This document shows positions 18,230 to 26,746 of a stretch of 64,000 nucleotides of DNA, in pieces. Position 1 is the stretch's first letter. Each line of letters begins with the position of its first letter. Source of the stretch: Arthrobacter sp. SLBN-112 (lineage in GTDB: Bacteria > Actinomycetota > Actinomycetes > Actinomycetales > Micrococcaceae); NCBI RefSeq assembly GCF_006715225.1, contig NZ_VFMU01000001.1, positions 1,426,001-1,490,000 of the forward strand, written 5' to 3'. Under the pieces are notes generated by a model. The model did not search any database. It was given only the letters and a program-made list of their open reading frames with translations, and was not told where the DNA came from. Both the position numbers and the translations under genes were made by a program.

Positions 18230-19245
18230 CGGCTGGTGCCGCAACCGGTGCGGCCGGGCCCAGGCCGGGCCCGCAACCGGTGGGCCTGCTGACTTTCGGC
18301 GAGGCCATGGTCTCGCTCCGGTCCGCCGGCCCGCTGGCGAACGGGGGCGCCCTGAACATGCAGGTGGCCGGGGCGGAATCGAACGTTGCCATTGGCGTCG
18401 CACGGCTTGGCCACACGGCTGCCTGGGCCGGGACCGTGGGTGCGGACCCCCACGGCGAGTTCATCGTGAAGCAACTGCGGGGCGAGGGCGTGCAGCTGCA
18501 CCACAGCGTGCATCCGGAGCGGAGCACCGGGGTGATGTTCCTGGAACAGCGCACCGCCGACCTCAGCAGGGCCTTCTACTACCGGGCCGGATCGGCGGGA
18601 TCCACCATCTCGCGCAGCCAGCTTGCCGTTGCCCTGGATGGCGGCGCCTGGATCCTGCACCTGACCGGCATCACCCCGGCGCTCAGTGCCGAAGCGCGGG
18701 ATGCGGTGGAGTACGCGGCGGAGCGGGCTGCGGCCGAAGGAGTGGCAGTCTCTTTGGATGTGAACTACCGCAGCAAGCTCTGGTCCCGGGACCAGGCAAG
18801 GGCCGTGCTTGGGCCGCTGGCGCGGCACGCCACCATCGTCATCGCGTCCGACGACGAGCTTAACCTGGTTGCCCCGCCCCGGGAGGGGAGCAGGCCGGCA
18901 GCGCCCATGGCAGCTGAGTCCCGTGCGGCCGCTTGCCTGTTGGAGCTGGGGGTCCGGGAAGTGGTGGTGAAGCGTGGTGCGGCCGGTGCGGCCGTCCACA
19001 CAGCTGAAGGCCTTCTCGAAGCACAGGCCATCGCCGTGACCTCAGTGGACACCGTGGGGGCCGGGGACGCCTTCACCGCCGGCTACCTTTCGGCCCTGCT
19101 CGACGGCGAGGACGTCCCCGCACGCCTGCACCGCGGCATCCTGGCCGGCGCCTTCGCCGTCAGCACCCGCGGCGACTGGGAGGGCCTGCCCCGCCGCGAG
19201 GAACTTGCACTGCTCGACGCAGCCCGGGGCAGCACCCAGCGCTGA
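18226..19245 (+). CDS. PfkB-family 2-keto-3-deoxy-gluconate/galactonate kinase
   Basis: This 339-residue sugar kinase of the ribokinase/PfkB fold has an N-terminal [11 protein letters not shown] strand and the substrate segment [16 protein letters not shown]. The C-terminal signature DTVGAGDAF carries the catalytic base Asp281. The gene starts with GTG overlapping the aldolase stop. In context it phosphorylates KDGal or KDG before the aldolase acts, although the gene order is reversed relative to the pathway. Residues 215-230 form a low-complexity proline/alanine loop that may be lineage specific. Confidence 0.88.
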   Translation: MTAGAATGAAGPRPGPQPVGLLTFGEAMVSLRSAGPLANGGALNMQVAGAESNVAIGVARLGHTAAWAGTVGADPHGEFIVKQLRGEGVQLHHSVHPERSTGVMFLEQRTADLSRAFYYRAGSAGSTISRSQLAVALDGGAWILHLTGITPALSAEARDAVEYAAERAAAEGVAVSLDVNYRSKLWSRDQARAVLGPLARHATIVIASDDELNLVAPPREGSRPAAPMAAESRAAACLLELGVREVVVKRGAAGAAVHTAEGLLEAQAIAVTSVDTVGAGDAFTAGYLSALLDGEDVPARLHRGILAGAFAVSTRGDWEGLPRREELALLDAARGSTQR

Positions 19246-19294
19246 CACCTTTGTCCCACCCACCAAAAACTTCCCACCTACCCGAAAGCCAGCC

Positions 19295-20524
19295 ATGAAG
19301 ATCGTTGCCGCCGATGTGTTTGTGACCAGTCCGTCCCGGAACTTCGTGACCCTCCGGATCACTACGGAGGATGGCGTGACCGGTATCGGGGACGCCACGC
19401 TGAATGGCCGTGAGCTTGCTGTTGCCGCGTACCTGAAGGAGCATGTGGCGCAGTTGCTGATTGGCAAGGACCCGCACCGGATCGAGGATACGTGGCAGTT
19501 CCTGTACCGGAGTGCGTATTGGCGGCGGGGTCCGGTGACGATGGCGGCGATCGCTGCGGTGGACATGGCGTTGTGGGATATCAAGGGCAAGCTTGCCGGG
19601 ATGCCGGTGTACCAGTTGCTGGGCGGTGCGTCGCGGAACGGGTTGCGGGCGTACGGGCACGCGTCCGGGGCTGATATTCCGTCGTTGTTTGATTCGGTGC
19701 GGGAGCACCTGGAGCTGGGGTACAAGTCGATCCGGATCCAGACGGCGGTCCCCGGGATCAAGGCCGTGTACGGGGTGGCGGCGCAGGCGCAGGCCTCGGG
19801 GGAGCGGTACGACTATGAGCCTGCCGGGCGTGGTGCGTTCCCGCTGGAAGAGGACTGGGACACCCGGGCGTACCTGCGCCACCTGCCCACCGTGTTTGAA
19901 GCGGTGCGGAATGAGTTTGGGCCGGAGATCCCGTTGCTGCATGACGGGCATCACCGGATGACACCGATCCAGGCCGCGAAGCTGGGCAAGGCGCTGGAGC
20001 CATATGACCTGTTCTGGCTTGAGGACTGCACGCCGGCCGAGAACCAGGAGGGGTTGCGCCTGGTCCGGCAGCACACCACCACGCCGTTGGCGATCGGGGA
20101 GATCTTCAACACCGTGTACGACTTCCAGACGTTGATCAAGGAACAGTTGATCGATTACGTCCGGGCGGCCTCCACGCACTTCGGCGGGATCAGTCCGTTG
20201 AAGAAGGTGATGGATTTCGCCGCGCAGTACCAGATCAAGTCCGGCTTCCACGGGCCGACGGACATTTCCCCGGTGGGCTTCGCCGCCCAGCTGCATGTGG
20301 GGTTGGCGATCCATAACTACGGCATCCAGGAATACATGCAGCACTCGGATAAGACCAATGAGGTCTTCGAGCAGTCCATGACGTTCACCGACGGGTACCT
20401 GCACCCGGGCGACAAGCCGGGCATCGGCGTCGAATTCAACGAAGAAGCCGCAGCCGCTTATCCCTACCAGCAGGCCTACCTGCCCTACAACCGCCTCGTC
20501 GACGGCACCGTCCACGACTGGTAA
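19295..20524 (+). CDS. manD: ManD-family mannonate/gluconate dehydratase, enolase superfamily
   Basis: This 409-residue protein is close to the ManD/RspA family, which dehydrates D-mannonate (or weakly D-gluconate) to 2-keto-3-deoxy-gluconate. Visible features are Asp217/His219 in LLHDGHH, the metal-binding Glu of FWLEDCTP and IGEIFN, His319 in FHGPTD, and the family-typical C-terminus ending VDGTVHDW. The start at 19295 (MKIVAADV) matches the family N-terminus. Unlike its neighbours the gene uses many TTG, GCG and GGG codons and GAT/GTG-rich third positions, which may indicate separate ancestry. It would feed the same kinase and aldolase. Confidence 0.88.
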   Translation: MKIVAADVFVTSPSRNFVTLRITTEDGVTGIGDATLNGRELAVAAYLKEHVAQLLIGKDPHRIEDTWQFLYRSAYWRRGPVTMAAIAAVDMALWDIKGKLAGMPVYQLLGGASRNGLRAYGHASGADIPSLFDSVREHLELGYKSIRIQTAVPGIKAVYGVAAQAQASGERYDYEPAGRGAFPLEEDWDTRAYLRHLPTVFEAVRNEFGPEIPLLHDGHHRMTPIQAAKLGKALEPYDLFWLEDCTPAENQEGLRLVRQHTTTPLAIGEIFNTVYDFQTLIKEQLIDYVRAASTHFGGISPLKKVMDFAAQYQIKSGFHGPTDISPVGFAAQLHVGLAIHNYGIQEYMQHSDKTNEVFEQSMTFTDGYLHPGDKPGIGVEFNEEAAAAYPYQQAYLPYNRLVDGTVHDW

Positions 20525-20638
20525 GCCCAAACGGGCTGATGCATCGGTCGTCAAGATGCAAGTGCACCCGTTACCGCGGATAACTCAGCACTCGGTGACG
20601 TTTGGCATTTGATGGCAGGCTTTTTACGGCGCTATTTG

Positions 20639-21217
20639 TCACCTCGGCGGTGTTGGCGTTGCTCTTTGGATGGCACGATAGACCGTAGAGCGAGCGATGC
20701 CGAATATTTCGGCAATCTCAGTCGTGGTGTACGTCCCGCCCTGGTGAAGGCTAACGAGGTGCGCTTCCTGGGCCTTCGAGAGCTTTGGCTGTTTCCCTCG
20801 GAGCCGGCCCTTGGCTTTTGCCACTGCCATTCCCTCCCGCGTCCTGGCGCGGATAAGATCTGCTTCGAACTCGGCAATTATGCCCAGGACATTAAATAGC
20901 AGCTTCCCTATTGGATCGTTAGGGTCGTAGATGCTGCCGCCAAGGTTGAGCGCAACCCCTTTGCGGGTAAGCTCGTCCGCAATATCCCTGGCGTCGGGCA
21001 GCGACCGAGCCAGGCGATCAAGCTTGGTCACTACAAGGGTGTCACCGTTGCGGCAGGCGGCGAGCGCTTTGCCAAGGCCGGGCCGTTCGCGTTGGGTACC
21101 GCTAAATCCGTGATCGACGTAGATGAAGTCTGGATCCACGCCGGCGGCCGTGAGAGCGTCGCGCTGGGCGGTCAGGTCCTGGGTGTTGGTGGAGACGCGG
21201 GCGTAGCCGACAAGCAT
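20639..21217 (-). CDS. Small serine recombinase (resolvase/invertase)
   Basis: This 192-residue recombinase has an N-terminal catalytic domain with Ser9 in GYARVSTNTQD, the VDHGFSGT and LVVTKLDRLARS motifs and the long E-helix (AEFEADLIRARTREG). A C-terminal helix-turn-helix (TEIAEIFGIARSTVYRAI) follows. Length is standard for Tn3/Hin-type enzymes. The start chosen is the ATG at 21217, since the upstream extension in the same frame is spurious. It marks the left side of the accessory segment between manD and the MarR gene. Two resolution-site-like repeats lie 0.7 and 4 kb away and may be its targets. Confidence 0.9.
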   Translation of the reverse strand: MLVGYARVSTNTQDLTAQRDALTAAGVDPDFIYVDHGFSGTQRERPGLGKALAACRNGDTLVVTKLDRLARSLPDARDIADELTRKGVALNLGGSIYDPNDPIGKLLFNVLGIIAEFEADLIRARTREGMAVAKAKGRLRGKQPKLSKAQEAHLVSLHQGGTYTTTEIAEIFGIARSTVYRAIQRATPTPPR

Positions 21218-21263
21218 GACGCTGAGTTTAGCGTTTAGGGCGCCATGACCGGGAAGACTGAAT

Positions 21264-21288
21264 GTAAGCCGGTGGAGGACCGGCTTAC
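21264..21288. terminator. Hairpin upstream of resolvase
   Basis: A perfect 10-bp inverted repeat, GTAAGCCGGT and ACCGGCTTAC, with a 5-base loop (GGAGG) lies between the divergent resolvase and membrane-protein genes. No T-run follows. It could be a protein-binding site or a small terminator; its role is unclear. Confidence 0.4.
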
Positions 21289-21366
21289 GGGCACGACCCC
21301 GCGAAGGAATCTTAACGGTGCACACTCTCGCCCTCCCCGCAGACAGCGCAGGCGTATCCTGTGGAC

Positions 21367-21882
21367 ATGGCCACGGGGGCAGGCAAGAGCGATAACAGAT
21401 ACGAGTGGCAATCATGGCCACCAGATTCCCTGGAGGGAATGCCGCCCAAGCGGAGGCGTTTGGCCGGCTGGGCAATTTTTTGGTTCATTATCCTGGGATC
21501 ACTGCTGGGATCACTGCTGGGATCGGCCCTTGAGGCGTTCGGCGTTCCGGAACCGTGGCGCTCCGCGCTTCTAGCCGCCGTTTTGGCTGCCGTGTTCGTT
21601 CCCTTAATCAGGGCGGCAGCTTCGGAGGCCCGACAGCTCCGCGCCGAAGGTATTGAACTGCCTTCCTATCCGGTTACACGCAAGTCACTGATCTCCGTGG
21701 GCGTCCTCACTGGTGTTCTTTGGATTGCCTTTGCCGTAGTTGCATTAAGCGGGCGGCCCGTCTTCCCGCTAGTGCCGATTGCCTGCACCGCATGGTTGGT
21801 CTTCCAAGTCCGGCGGTGGAGAAAGCCGTCAGCCGACGAAACCCCGACTGCGCGTACCTACCCGCCTGACTCGCCGAGCTGA
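21367..21882 (+). CDS. Hypothetical membrane protein
   Basis: This protein of about 171 residues is predicted to have four membrane segments (roughly AIFWFIILGSLLG, ALLAAVLAAVFV, SVGVLTGVLWIAF and VPIACTAWLVF) and charged loops. The gene contains a short 12-bp internal tandem repeat encoding the GSLLGSLLGS stretch in the first helix. A GTG two codons upstream is an alternative start. Family is not recognised. It sits in the accessory segment and has no operon partner. Confidence 0.6.
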   Translation: MATGAGKSDNRYEWQSWPPDSLEGMPPKRRRLAGWAIFWFIILGSLLGSLLGSALEAFGVPEPWRSALLAAVLAAVFVPLIRAAASEARQLRAEGIELPSYPVTRKSLISVGVLTGVLWIAFAVVALSGRPVFPLVPIACTAWLVFQVRRWRKPSADETPTARTYPPDSPS

Positions 21883-21948
21883 CCACCACGGGCGGCCGGT
21901 GAAGGATCCCCTTACGAACAGCAGACCATCGCATAAGCCGACTCGATG

Positions 21949-21996
21949 TGTCTCGAAACCTCAGTGCCTCAAATCCCAAGGGATACGAGATAGAGG
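21949..21996 (+). repeat. Resolution-site-like repeat, copy 1
   Basis: TGTCTCGAAACCT is followed after 18 bases by GGATACGAGATAGAGG. The outer TGTCTC and GAGATA blocks form a rough inverted repeat. A second copy in the same orientation lies 3.26 kb downstream, sharing the first 13 bases exactly and 13 of the last 16. The form (inverted half-sites around a short core, next to a small serine recombinase) is what a res-type site looks like. Confidence 0.5.
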
Positions 21997-22178
21997 GGCT
22001 AGACCTGGGCCTCGCTCCGCGGTGGTTCTACGCGCCATTTATCGATCACAGAAGGCTGGAGGCCCCTCCGAAAAGATAGGGGGCATCACGCTATTGCTAG
22101 CCAAGCGGGCAAAAAACATACTGTGATCTATCTGTAGTCCTTCAGCAAAAGAAGCTGCAGCCGAGGGAAGGTCATCTC

Positions 22179-22631
22179 ATGGCGACACTCAAGACCCTAT
22201 GGGTCATCCATAAAACGGGGAGCGGACAAGGAGGATTAATCACCCGGCCAGGTTTCCCCCCAATCCCGAGCGGCGACGACGCAGGTAGCGGCGAAAGATT
22301 CAATCTTTGGATCAACAACAGTCGATTCCGTTTTCCCGATCGTCCTGAGGATCGAATGCCGGGCAAGGTCCAGGAATACAAGTTCGACGTTGAGTCAGCC
22401 GACGTTGATATGGACGATATCGACGGCCGAAACATTGAGATGGAAATTCTTGGCAGCAACGCTTGGCTTCCCTCTTCAATATGGGCGATTGGTGAAGACA
22501 TAACTCGGGACAGGAAATTGCTGGTACACATTCCGGATTGGCCGACCGATCAGTTCTGGAGCACCGATCGGAGCAAAGGCGAACCCCGCCGGTTTCTGAG
22601 GCGCATCGAAATCCACGATCACCGCCAGTGA
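22179..22631 (+). CDS. Hypothetical protein, 150 residues
   Basis: Not recognised. The protein is soluble, acidic and tryptophan-rich (TLWVIHKTG, NLWINNSRF, AWLPSSIWAIGED, IPDWPTDQFWS), with no signal peptide or membrane span. GC content and codon use are lower and less biased than in the flanking metabolic genes, pointing to acquired DNA. A GAAGG-type Shine-Dalgarno precedes the start. It stands alone; 289 bp without evident content separate it from the next gene, which is on the other strand. Confidence 0.6.
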   Translation: MATLKTLWVIHKTGSGQGGLITRPGFPPIPSGDDAGSGERFNLWINNSRFRFPDRPEDRMPGKVQEYKFDVESADVDMDDIDGRNIEMEILGSNAWLPSSIWAIGEDITRDRKLLVHIPDWPTDQFWSTDRSKGEPRRFLRRIEIHDHRQ

Positions 22632-22920
22632 TGGTGCTGATAAGCGGCGCGGGGAAAACGACATTCTTGTAGCTGCCTTTGGCGCACGTTCCAGGGTGCC
22701 GATTCAGCTTCCGTTAAGTGGTGCTGGAAGGCTCTACAGCCGGCACCAGTCAAGGAAGCTCCAGCCTGCCCAATACTTAGCCGAATCGACTGCCCGCGAC
22801 TCCCAGCACCCAACCGGCAGCGTAGTCAGTGTTGCTGCCGACGGCCTTTTTTCGGGCTACTTTCTTTCAGCAGGGATGCTTCTATATTCGTCAAGTTCAG
22901 GCTCCGCCAAGAGAAGAGTG
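22632..22920. other. Gene-poor stretch in the accessory segment
   Basis: These 289 bp separate two convergent hypothetical genes. I see no convincing coding frame, hairpin terminator or repeat here. Confidence 0.4.
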
Positions 22921-23484
22921 TTACTGACGGCCAGAATTTGGTGCGGATTGGTCAGCGAGCAGGGATAAGGCCGGCTCTCCGGCCGCCACTTCCAACGCTC
23001 CTTTGTCGGTTTCGCATGCAGCAATTTTCCAAGAACGGGGAAGCTCCGCTGGCTTCTTGGACGGCGGGCCAAGCAAGCGAATGGAGGACAGCTGGCTAAA
23101 CTCCCGGACCTGCCCGGGGGAGGAAGCATCGACCCCCAAAGGTCGGAAGGCGATTCTCCCGTCCCTCACTTCCGCGAGGCCCCTTTCCCACCTATCGCTC
23201 AATGATCCAGGGATCGAGTTGGGGTAACGAACAGCGCACTCGATGAGACCTCGTTCAACGTCCCGCATCAGACGAGCTTCTCTCTCGGAGCCTGCCAGCC
23301 GATAAACAACGAACGTGCAGGCAGCCATCGCGGCGATAGTCAGTCCTATTGAGGGCCAGAAACCAAGGGATCGATTGATAATGCTTGAAACCAGAATGGC
23401 AGTGAAGAGCAGCCACCAGTACGATCCCCTTTGGACTCTTTCCCACCTTCCAAGAGGCGACGGCTTGAGGATTTCAGCTGGCAT
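22921..23484 (-). CDS. Hypothetical membrane-anchored protein
   Basis: This 187-residue protein has two adjacent hydrophobic segments near the N-terminus (about residues 22-40 and 45-65: WWLLFTAILVSS, GLTIAAMAACTFVVY). A hydrophilic C-terminal domain follows that should be cytoplasmic. No known domain is recognised. Composition is again less GC-biased than the flanks. It lies between the unknown 150-residue gene and the IS110 element and reads toward the former. Confidence 0.6.
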   Translation of the reverse strand: MPAEILKPSPLGRWERVQRGSYWWLLFTAILVSSIINRSLGFWPSIGLTIAAMAACTFVVYRLAGSEREARLMRDVERGLIECAVRYPNSIPGSLSDRWERGLAEVRDGRIAFRPLGVDASSPGQVREFSQLSSIRLLGPPSKKPAELPRSWKIAACETDKGALEVAAGEPALSLLADQSAPNSGRQ

Positions 23485-23560
23485 GCCTCGATGGTAGCGG
23501 CTCTCTGAATGGCCAAACAGAAGTTCGCAACCCTAAACCGCAAGTTCTGCTTTTTAGCGT

Positions 23561-24649
23561 CTAATAAGCAGGGCTTGGTATTCCGTGCCCACCCGGAATC
23601 TCGTGAGCCCCACTGAGGGTTCGAAAAATTTGTCGAGTGATGTACCGCTTCAGACTGCGGATGATTTCCTTCTTGTTCCGCCCTTCGCGCGTCCGTCGGA
23701 TTACGTACTCCCTGGTGTCTTGGTGGCTGCGCATTCTCACGATGGCGATGGTGTGGATGGCCTTGTTCAGTTGACGGTCTCCGCCGCGATTGAGCCGGTA
23801 TCTCGTCTTTCCTCCTGATGAAGCTGGGATCGGGCAGGTGCCGGCAAGCGCGGCCAGTGCGGCCTCGGAGCGGACGCGGCCTGGATGGGACCAAGCCGTG
23901 GGGATCGCTGCGGCGCTAATCGGTCCGACGCCTGGCATGTCCAGGAGTGCTTGGTTGGTCTGCTCGACCAACAGAGCCATATCGGCCCGGTTCTGCTCGA
24001 GCTGGTCTTCAAGCGCGAGGATTTGCTTGGCTAAACGAGTGGCTTCCGAACGACTTACCCGGGTGCCGACACCTTCGTCCCGTGTCCTCCAGGCTGCAAC
24101 GGTTCCGATCGTTTTCGGATTCAGGGACTTACGGAGATCGATTCCTAGGTCGACGACTCGCAGCAGCGCGATCAACGAATTGATAGCCGCGGTTCGTTCG
24201 CGGACCATTGAAGTCCTGGCAACGGTGAGAACACGTAATGCCATGTGGTGTTGGCCGGCACGTGGTTCCCGAAGCTCATCCGTCTCGATTCCTAGGACGG
24301 CCCTCGCCGCCCGGGCTGCGTCGATACTGTCTGATTTTCCCCTTTTTCGACCCACTCGACGTTCGGGAAAAGGTGCCTCGATGACTCGATAGTCCGACTC
24401 CGTCGCCAGCTGGCGAAACTTCGCACCATATGATCCGGTTCCTTCCATGGAGAGCAGTACGCGTGAGTTATCGCCGGTGCTGCGACGAGAAATCCAGCGC
24501 AATGCCCGGTTCATCCCCGTGTTTGTTGAAGGGAAAGTATCGTTCGCGATCTCAGCACCTGTGAGCGTGGAAATGATTGCCAAGGTGTGCGTTCTCGAGT
24601 GTGTATCAATGCCAACAACAAAGTCATAAGACTGCGCCACGACGGCCAT
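23561..24649 (-). CDS. IS110-family transposase (DEDD recombinase)
   Basis: This 362-residue transposase has an N-terminal RuvC-like DEDD domain with Asp15 (GIDTHS), Glu69 (MEGTGSYG), Asp107 and Asp110 (KSDSIDAARAA). The C-terminal Transposase_20 region has LDMPGVGPISAA and the serine-bearing SSGGKTRYRL (Ser277/278) with GGDRQLN. Both halves are intact, so the element may be active. The start at 24649 is set by a strong AGGAGG five bases upstream; a longer frame 5' of it lacks support. IS110 enzymes recombine DNA under guidance of a structured non-coding bridge RNA. Confidence 0.93.
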   Translation of the reverse strand: MAVVAQSYDFVVGIDTHSRTHTLAIISTLTGAEIANDTFPSTNTGMNRALRWISRRSTGDNSRVLLSMEGTGSYGAKFRQLATESDYRVIEAPFPERRVGRKRGKSDSIDAARAARAVLGIETDELREPRAGQHHMALRVLTVARTSMVRERTAAINSLIALLRVVDLGIDLRKSLNPKTIGTVAAWRTRDEGVGTRVSRSEATRLAKQILALEDQLEQNRADMALLVEQTNQALLDMPGVGPISAAAIPTAWSHPGRVRSEAALAALAGTCPIPASSGGKTRYRLNRGGDRQLNKAIHTIAIVRMRSHQDTREYVIRRTREGRNKKEIIRSLKRYITRQIFRTLSGAHEIPGGHGIPSPAY

Positions 24650-24783
24650 TTGTACCTCCTGCAGTTCCTTCAGATCAGGGCGGGTATCAGTGGAATACGG
24701 CGAGGCAAGTCTGGGATGGGCCACAACCAGGGAGGCTGGGCAGGCTTCTAATCAAGCCATCGCAGTAGACAGAACCGATGCTG

Positions 24784-24873
24784 GACTTTGGATGGGCGGG
24801 CAGATCCCTGCAAGCGCACCTCGCGGTAAAACCGAAGGGCAAAACGACACAAGGGCCACGCCCGTCCAAAGTC
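24784..24873 (-). ncRNA. Candidate IS110 bridge RNA structured region
   Basis: A 15-bp outer stem pairs GACTTTGGATGGGCG (24784-24798) with CGCCCGTCCAAAGTC (24859-24873), with a single G-U-type mismatch and about 60 bases between. Inside is a smaller hairpin (CGGT...ACCG). The block is non-coding and ends 135 bp before the transposase start, where IS110-group elements encode the bridge RNA. Position and structure fit; identity with characterised bridge RNAs was not tested. Confidence 0.4.
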
Positions 24874-25371
24874 ACAGCACCAGCCTGCCAGCCAGTCTCA
24901 GACCGGGTATTCAAACACTCCCAGACGACACATACCAGTGGCACCTTTCCGCCATGGTTTCCTGCGTCGCCGGGAGCGGGGGAGCCTCTTAGGGCACAGG
25001 GGGCTTTCGCTTGGGCGAACCTGCGGGGATTACCACAGTCGCCGGCGGCGCCAACAACCACGCGTCCCTGTCGTTTTCAGAAGCTGGCTGCACAACGTCC
25101 CGCCGAATTCCGGGGTTTGTGCAGACGGGTTGTGATCCGTAACTGGGCGATACTCCTGTGCACAAGTGCCCGTTTGCTCAACACTCCTATTCACATTCCG
25201 CGACATCGATTATGTCTCGAAACCTTGAGGATTCGGGGCGAGGATATGAGACACAGGATTGAGCTCTCCCGTAACGGGGATCGTTAAATGAGACCGTTAC
25301 CTTCGCTTCGCCCAAAGCTCTTGGCCCGCTGTGCGTAGAAGAATAGCGCCCTCGTTCCGTAAAGAGCCTGC
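24874..25371. other. Gene-free stretch between IS110 left side and lipoprotein gene
   Basis: About 500 bp with no convincing gene. It probably includes the left boundary of the IS110 element and, at 25213-25257, the second res-like repeat. Frames here have no Shine-Dalgarno and no recognisable domains. Confidence 0.5.
25213..25257 (+). repeat. Resolution-site-like repeat, copy 2
   Basis: TGTCTCGAAACCT is followed after 16 bases by GGATATGAGACACAGG. The outer TGTCTC and GAGACA are a perfect 6-bp inverted repeat. It is in direct orientation relative to the copy at 21949. The pair flanks two hypothetical genes and the IS110 element. Confidence 0.5.
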
Positions 25372-25923
25372 CTACTCGCTCTTGAAGTTGAGTGTGTCAG
25401 TTCCACTCTTCCAGGTGAGAGTCCCGTTGCTGAAGGTCTGTTCAATGGGCCGCTGCAGGAAGTCCTGCACCCACTGCTGCTGCTCGCCCATGTTCTTGTC
25501 GGTGCACCCGCTCGCACCGATCACGATGTCCCTGACAGTGAGCGTGGTACCTGTGATTTTCGCTGGACCGCTCATGGGCGCGCATCTGGGTACCACGGCC
25601 AGCCAAAGTTCACCGTTTACGGACATCAGCTCCGCGCTAACACCCCCGGATGCTACCCAGGGGAGGTCTTCGCCATTCGCCGTGCCCGAGATGCCCAGGT
25701 ATTTCGCGCACGGGGCCGACGGCAAGAACGCCGCACAGGATGATTGGGGCGGGGAAGTGATCGTAGAACCAGGAACCGCACTGGCGGACGTAGGGGATTC
25801 GACGGACACAGGTACAGCGGTTTCCGGCACCCCGGTTCTCACCTCACCACAAGATGTCAGCAGCACGCCAACAAACAGAAGAGGAACCATGTTCCACCAC
25901 AACCCTGGTCGGCTCCGCCGCAT
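25372..25923 (-). CDS. META/HslJ-like domain lipoprotein
   Basis: This 183-residue lipoprotein has a hydrophobic signal ending in lipobox LLTSC, then a serine/proline-rich linker. The C-terminal half matches the pattern of META/HslJ domains (CAPMSGPAKITGTTLTV, a mid-domain Cys in ASGCTDKN, EQQQWVQDFLQ, final GTDTLNF). Start at 25923 (MRRSRPGL) has a GGGGGAG Shine-Dalgarno; an upstream ATG in frame is less likely. Such proteins sit on the cell surface and their function is poorly known. A second lipoprotein gene with a similar signal lies 0.8 kb away on the other strand. Confidence 0.65.
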   Translation of the reverse strand: MRRSRPGLWWNMVPLLFVGVLLTSCGEVRTGVPETAVPVSVESPTSASAVPGSTITSPPQSSCAAFLPSAPCAKYLGISGTANGEDLPWVASGGVSAELMSVNGELWLAVVPRCAPMSGPAKITGTTLTVRDIVIGASGCTDKNMGEQQQWVQDFLQRPIEQTFSNGTLTWKSGTDTLNFKSE

Positions 25924-26195
25924 TCTTGCTCCCCCAATGTCCGCTACCGCGTCAGGCCACGCAGGTGCCCTCAGCATTCCACCCACCCATCCCTTTGTGA
26001 AGGTGCACGACGGAAAACCGCGCTCAGAGAACGTCCGATGGAGGATCCCTCTACGGGACCCTCACGCCTCACGACGGCTATCTAGGCGTTCGGGAACCCC
26101 GGGCATCGGTTCCGGAGAGGCACTCCTCACCCTTAAAGGGCCCCGCGCTGGCGATGTGAGCTCCGTAGACTGATTAGTAGCGGAAGGAAGCAATC

Positions 26196-26303
26196 ATGAC
26201 CAAGCGCCAAACGCCCGGTATCTGGGTGTTGTACTTGATCCCACCCTTCGCCTTCGCCGCCTTCCTCGTTTGGCTCATGAGGGACGTCTGGCATTGGTTC
26301 TGA
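26196..26303 (+). CDS. Putative 35-residue single-pass membrane miniprotein
   Basis: A short frame begins MTKRQTPGIWVLY and ends DVWHWF. A basic N-terminus is followed by one hydrophobic segment of about 20 residues (WVLYLIPPFAFAAFLVWLM) and an aromatic tail. A good Shine-Dalgarno (GGAAGGAAG) lies six bases before ATG. No homologue is recognised; the call rests on ribosome-binding site, hydrophobicity and the absence of any competing gene. Confidence 0.45.
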   Translation: MTKRQTPGIWVLYLIPPFAFAAFLVWLMRDVWHWF

Positions 26304-26746
26304 CGGCCTGTAATCCCTTAGGCCCTGACGCCCCTGCACGCGCTCAGGGACGGGTCATTTAGACCGGGCTCAGTTAGCCGGCTGTTTGTTGGGCGATGGT
26401 GTGGGCAAGGCGATAGGAGTCCATGCCGGTTTCGATGATCCCACTTGACCACGTCGTGATCGTCCAGCAGCCATCCTAGACTGCCCGTAAGCCGGTCCCC
26501 AGCCGGGTCACTGCGACATAGATGATTTCCTTTGAGGAGTGCGGCATCCCGGTCCTCGAAAATTCCCGTAAGACCCGCCCGCAAAAATGCCCGGTGAAGG
26601 TGCCCTAAACGCTACACATCAAATCGCCTCAAACCTTGCGTTGCCCGGGCAGGGGTTTCGAGGCACCGAGGCGATGGAAAAGATGCAGTGCATTCAAAAG
26701 GAAACCCCTATATGCTCCGATCAGCGTCCACTTATGAGGGAGCGCA
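26304..26746. other. 443 bp without a convincing gene
   Basis: No frame has coding support. On the minus strand near 26374-26442 a short stretch reads GIIETGMDSYRLAH and then stops, out of frame with the longer open stretch upstream of it. This looks like the decayed 3' end of a former gene, but I cannot name the family. No terminator or repeat stands out. Confidence 0.35.

Larger units (their letters stand above)
23561..24873 (-). mobile_element. IS110-family insertion sequence, minimal extent
   Basis: The element includes the intact transposase and the structured non-coding stretch upstream of it. IS110 elements lack obvious terminal inverted repeats, and none were seen, so the true ends are uncertain. 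The right end must lie just beyond 23561 and the left end at or beyond about 24873. It sits inside the interval bounded by the two res-like repeats. Confidence 0.6.

Noticed and set aside
24778..25287. 169-codon plus-strand frame near the IS110 left side
   Set aside because: No Shine-Dalgarno, no domain, and it crosses both the structured RNA candidate and the res-like repeat.
26318..26584. 88-codon minus-strand frame in the accessory segment
   Set aside because: No ribosome site and composition unlike a protein; a short out-of-frame tail (IIETGMDSYRLAH) hints at a decayed gene but is too little to name.
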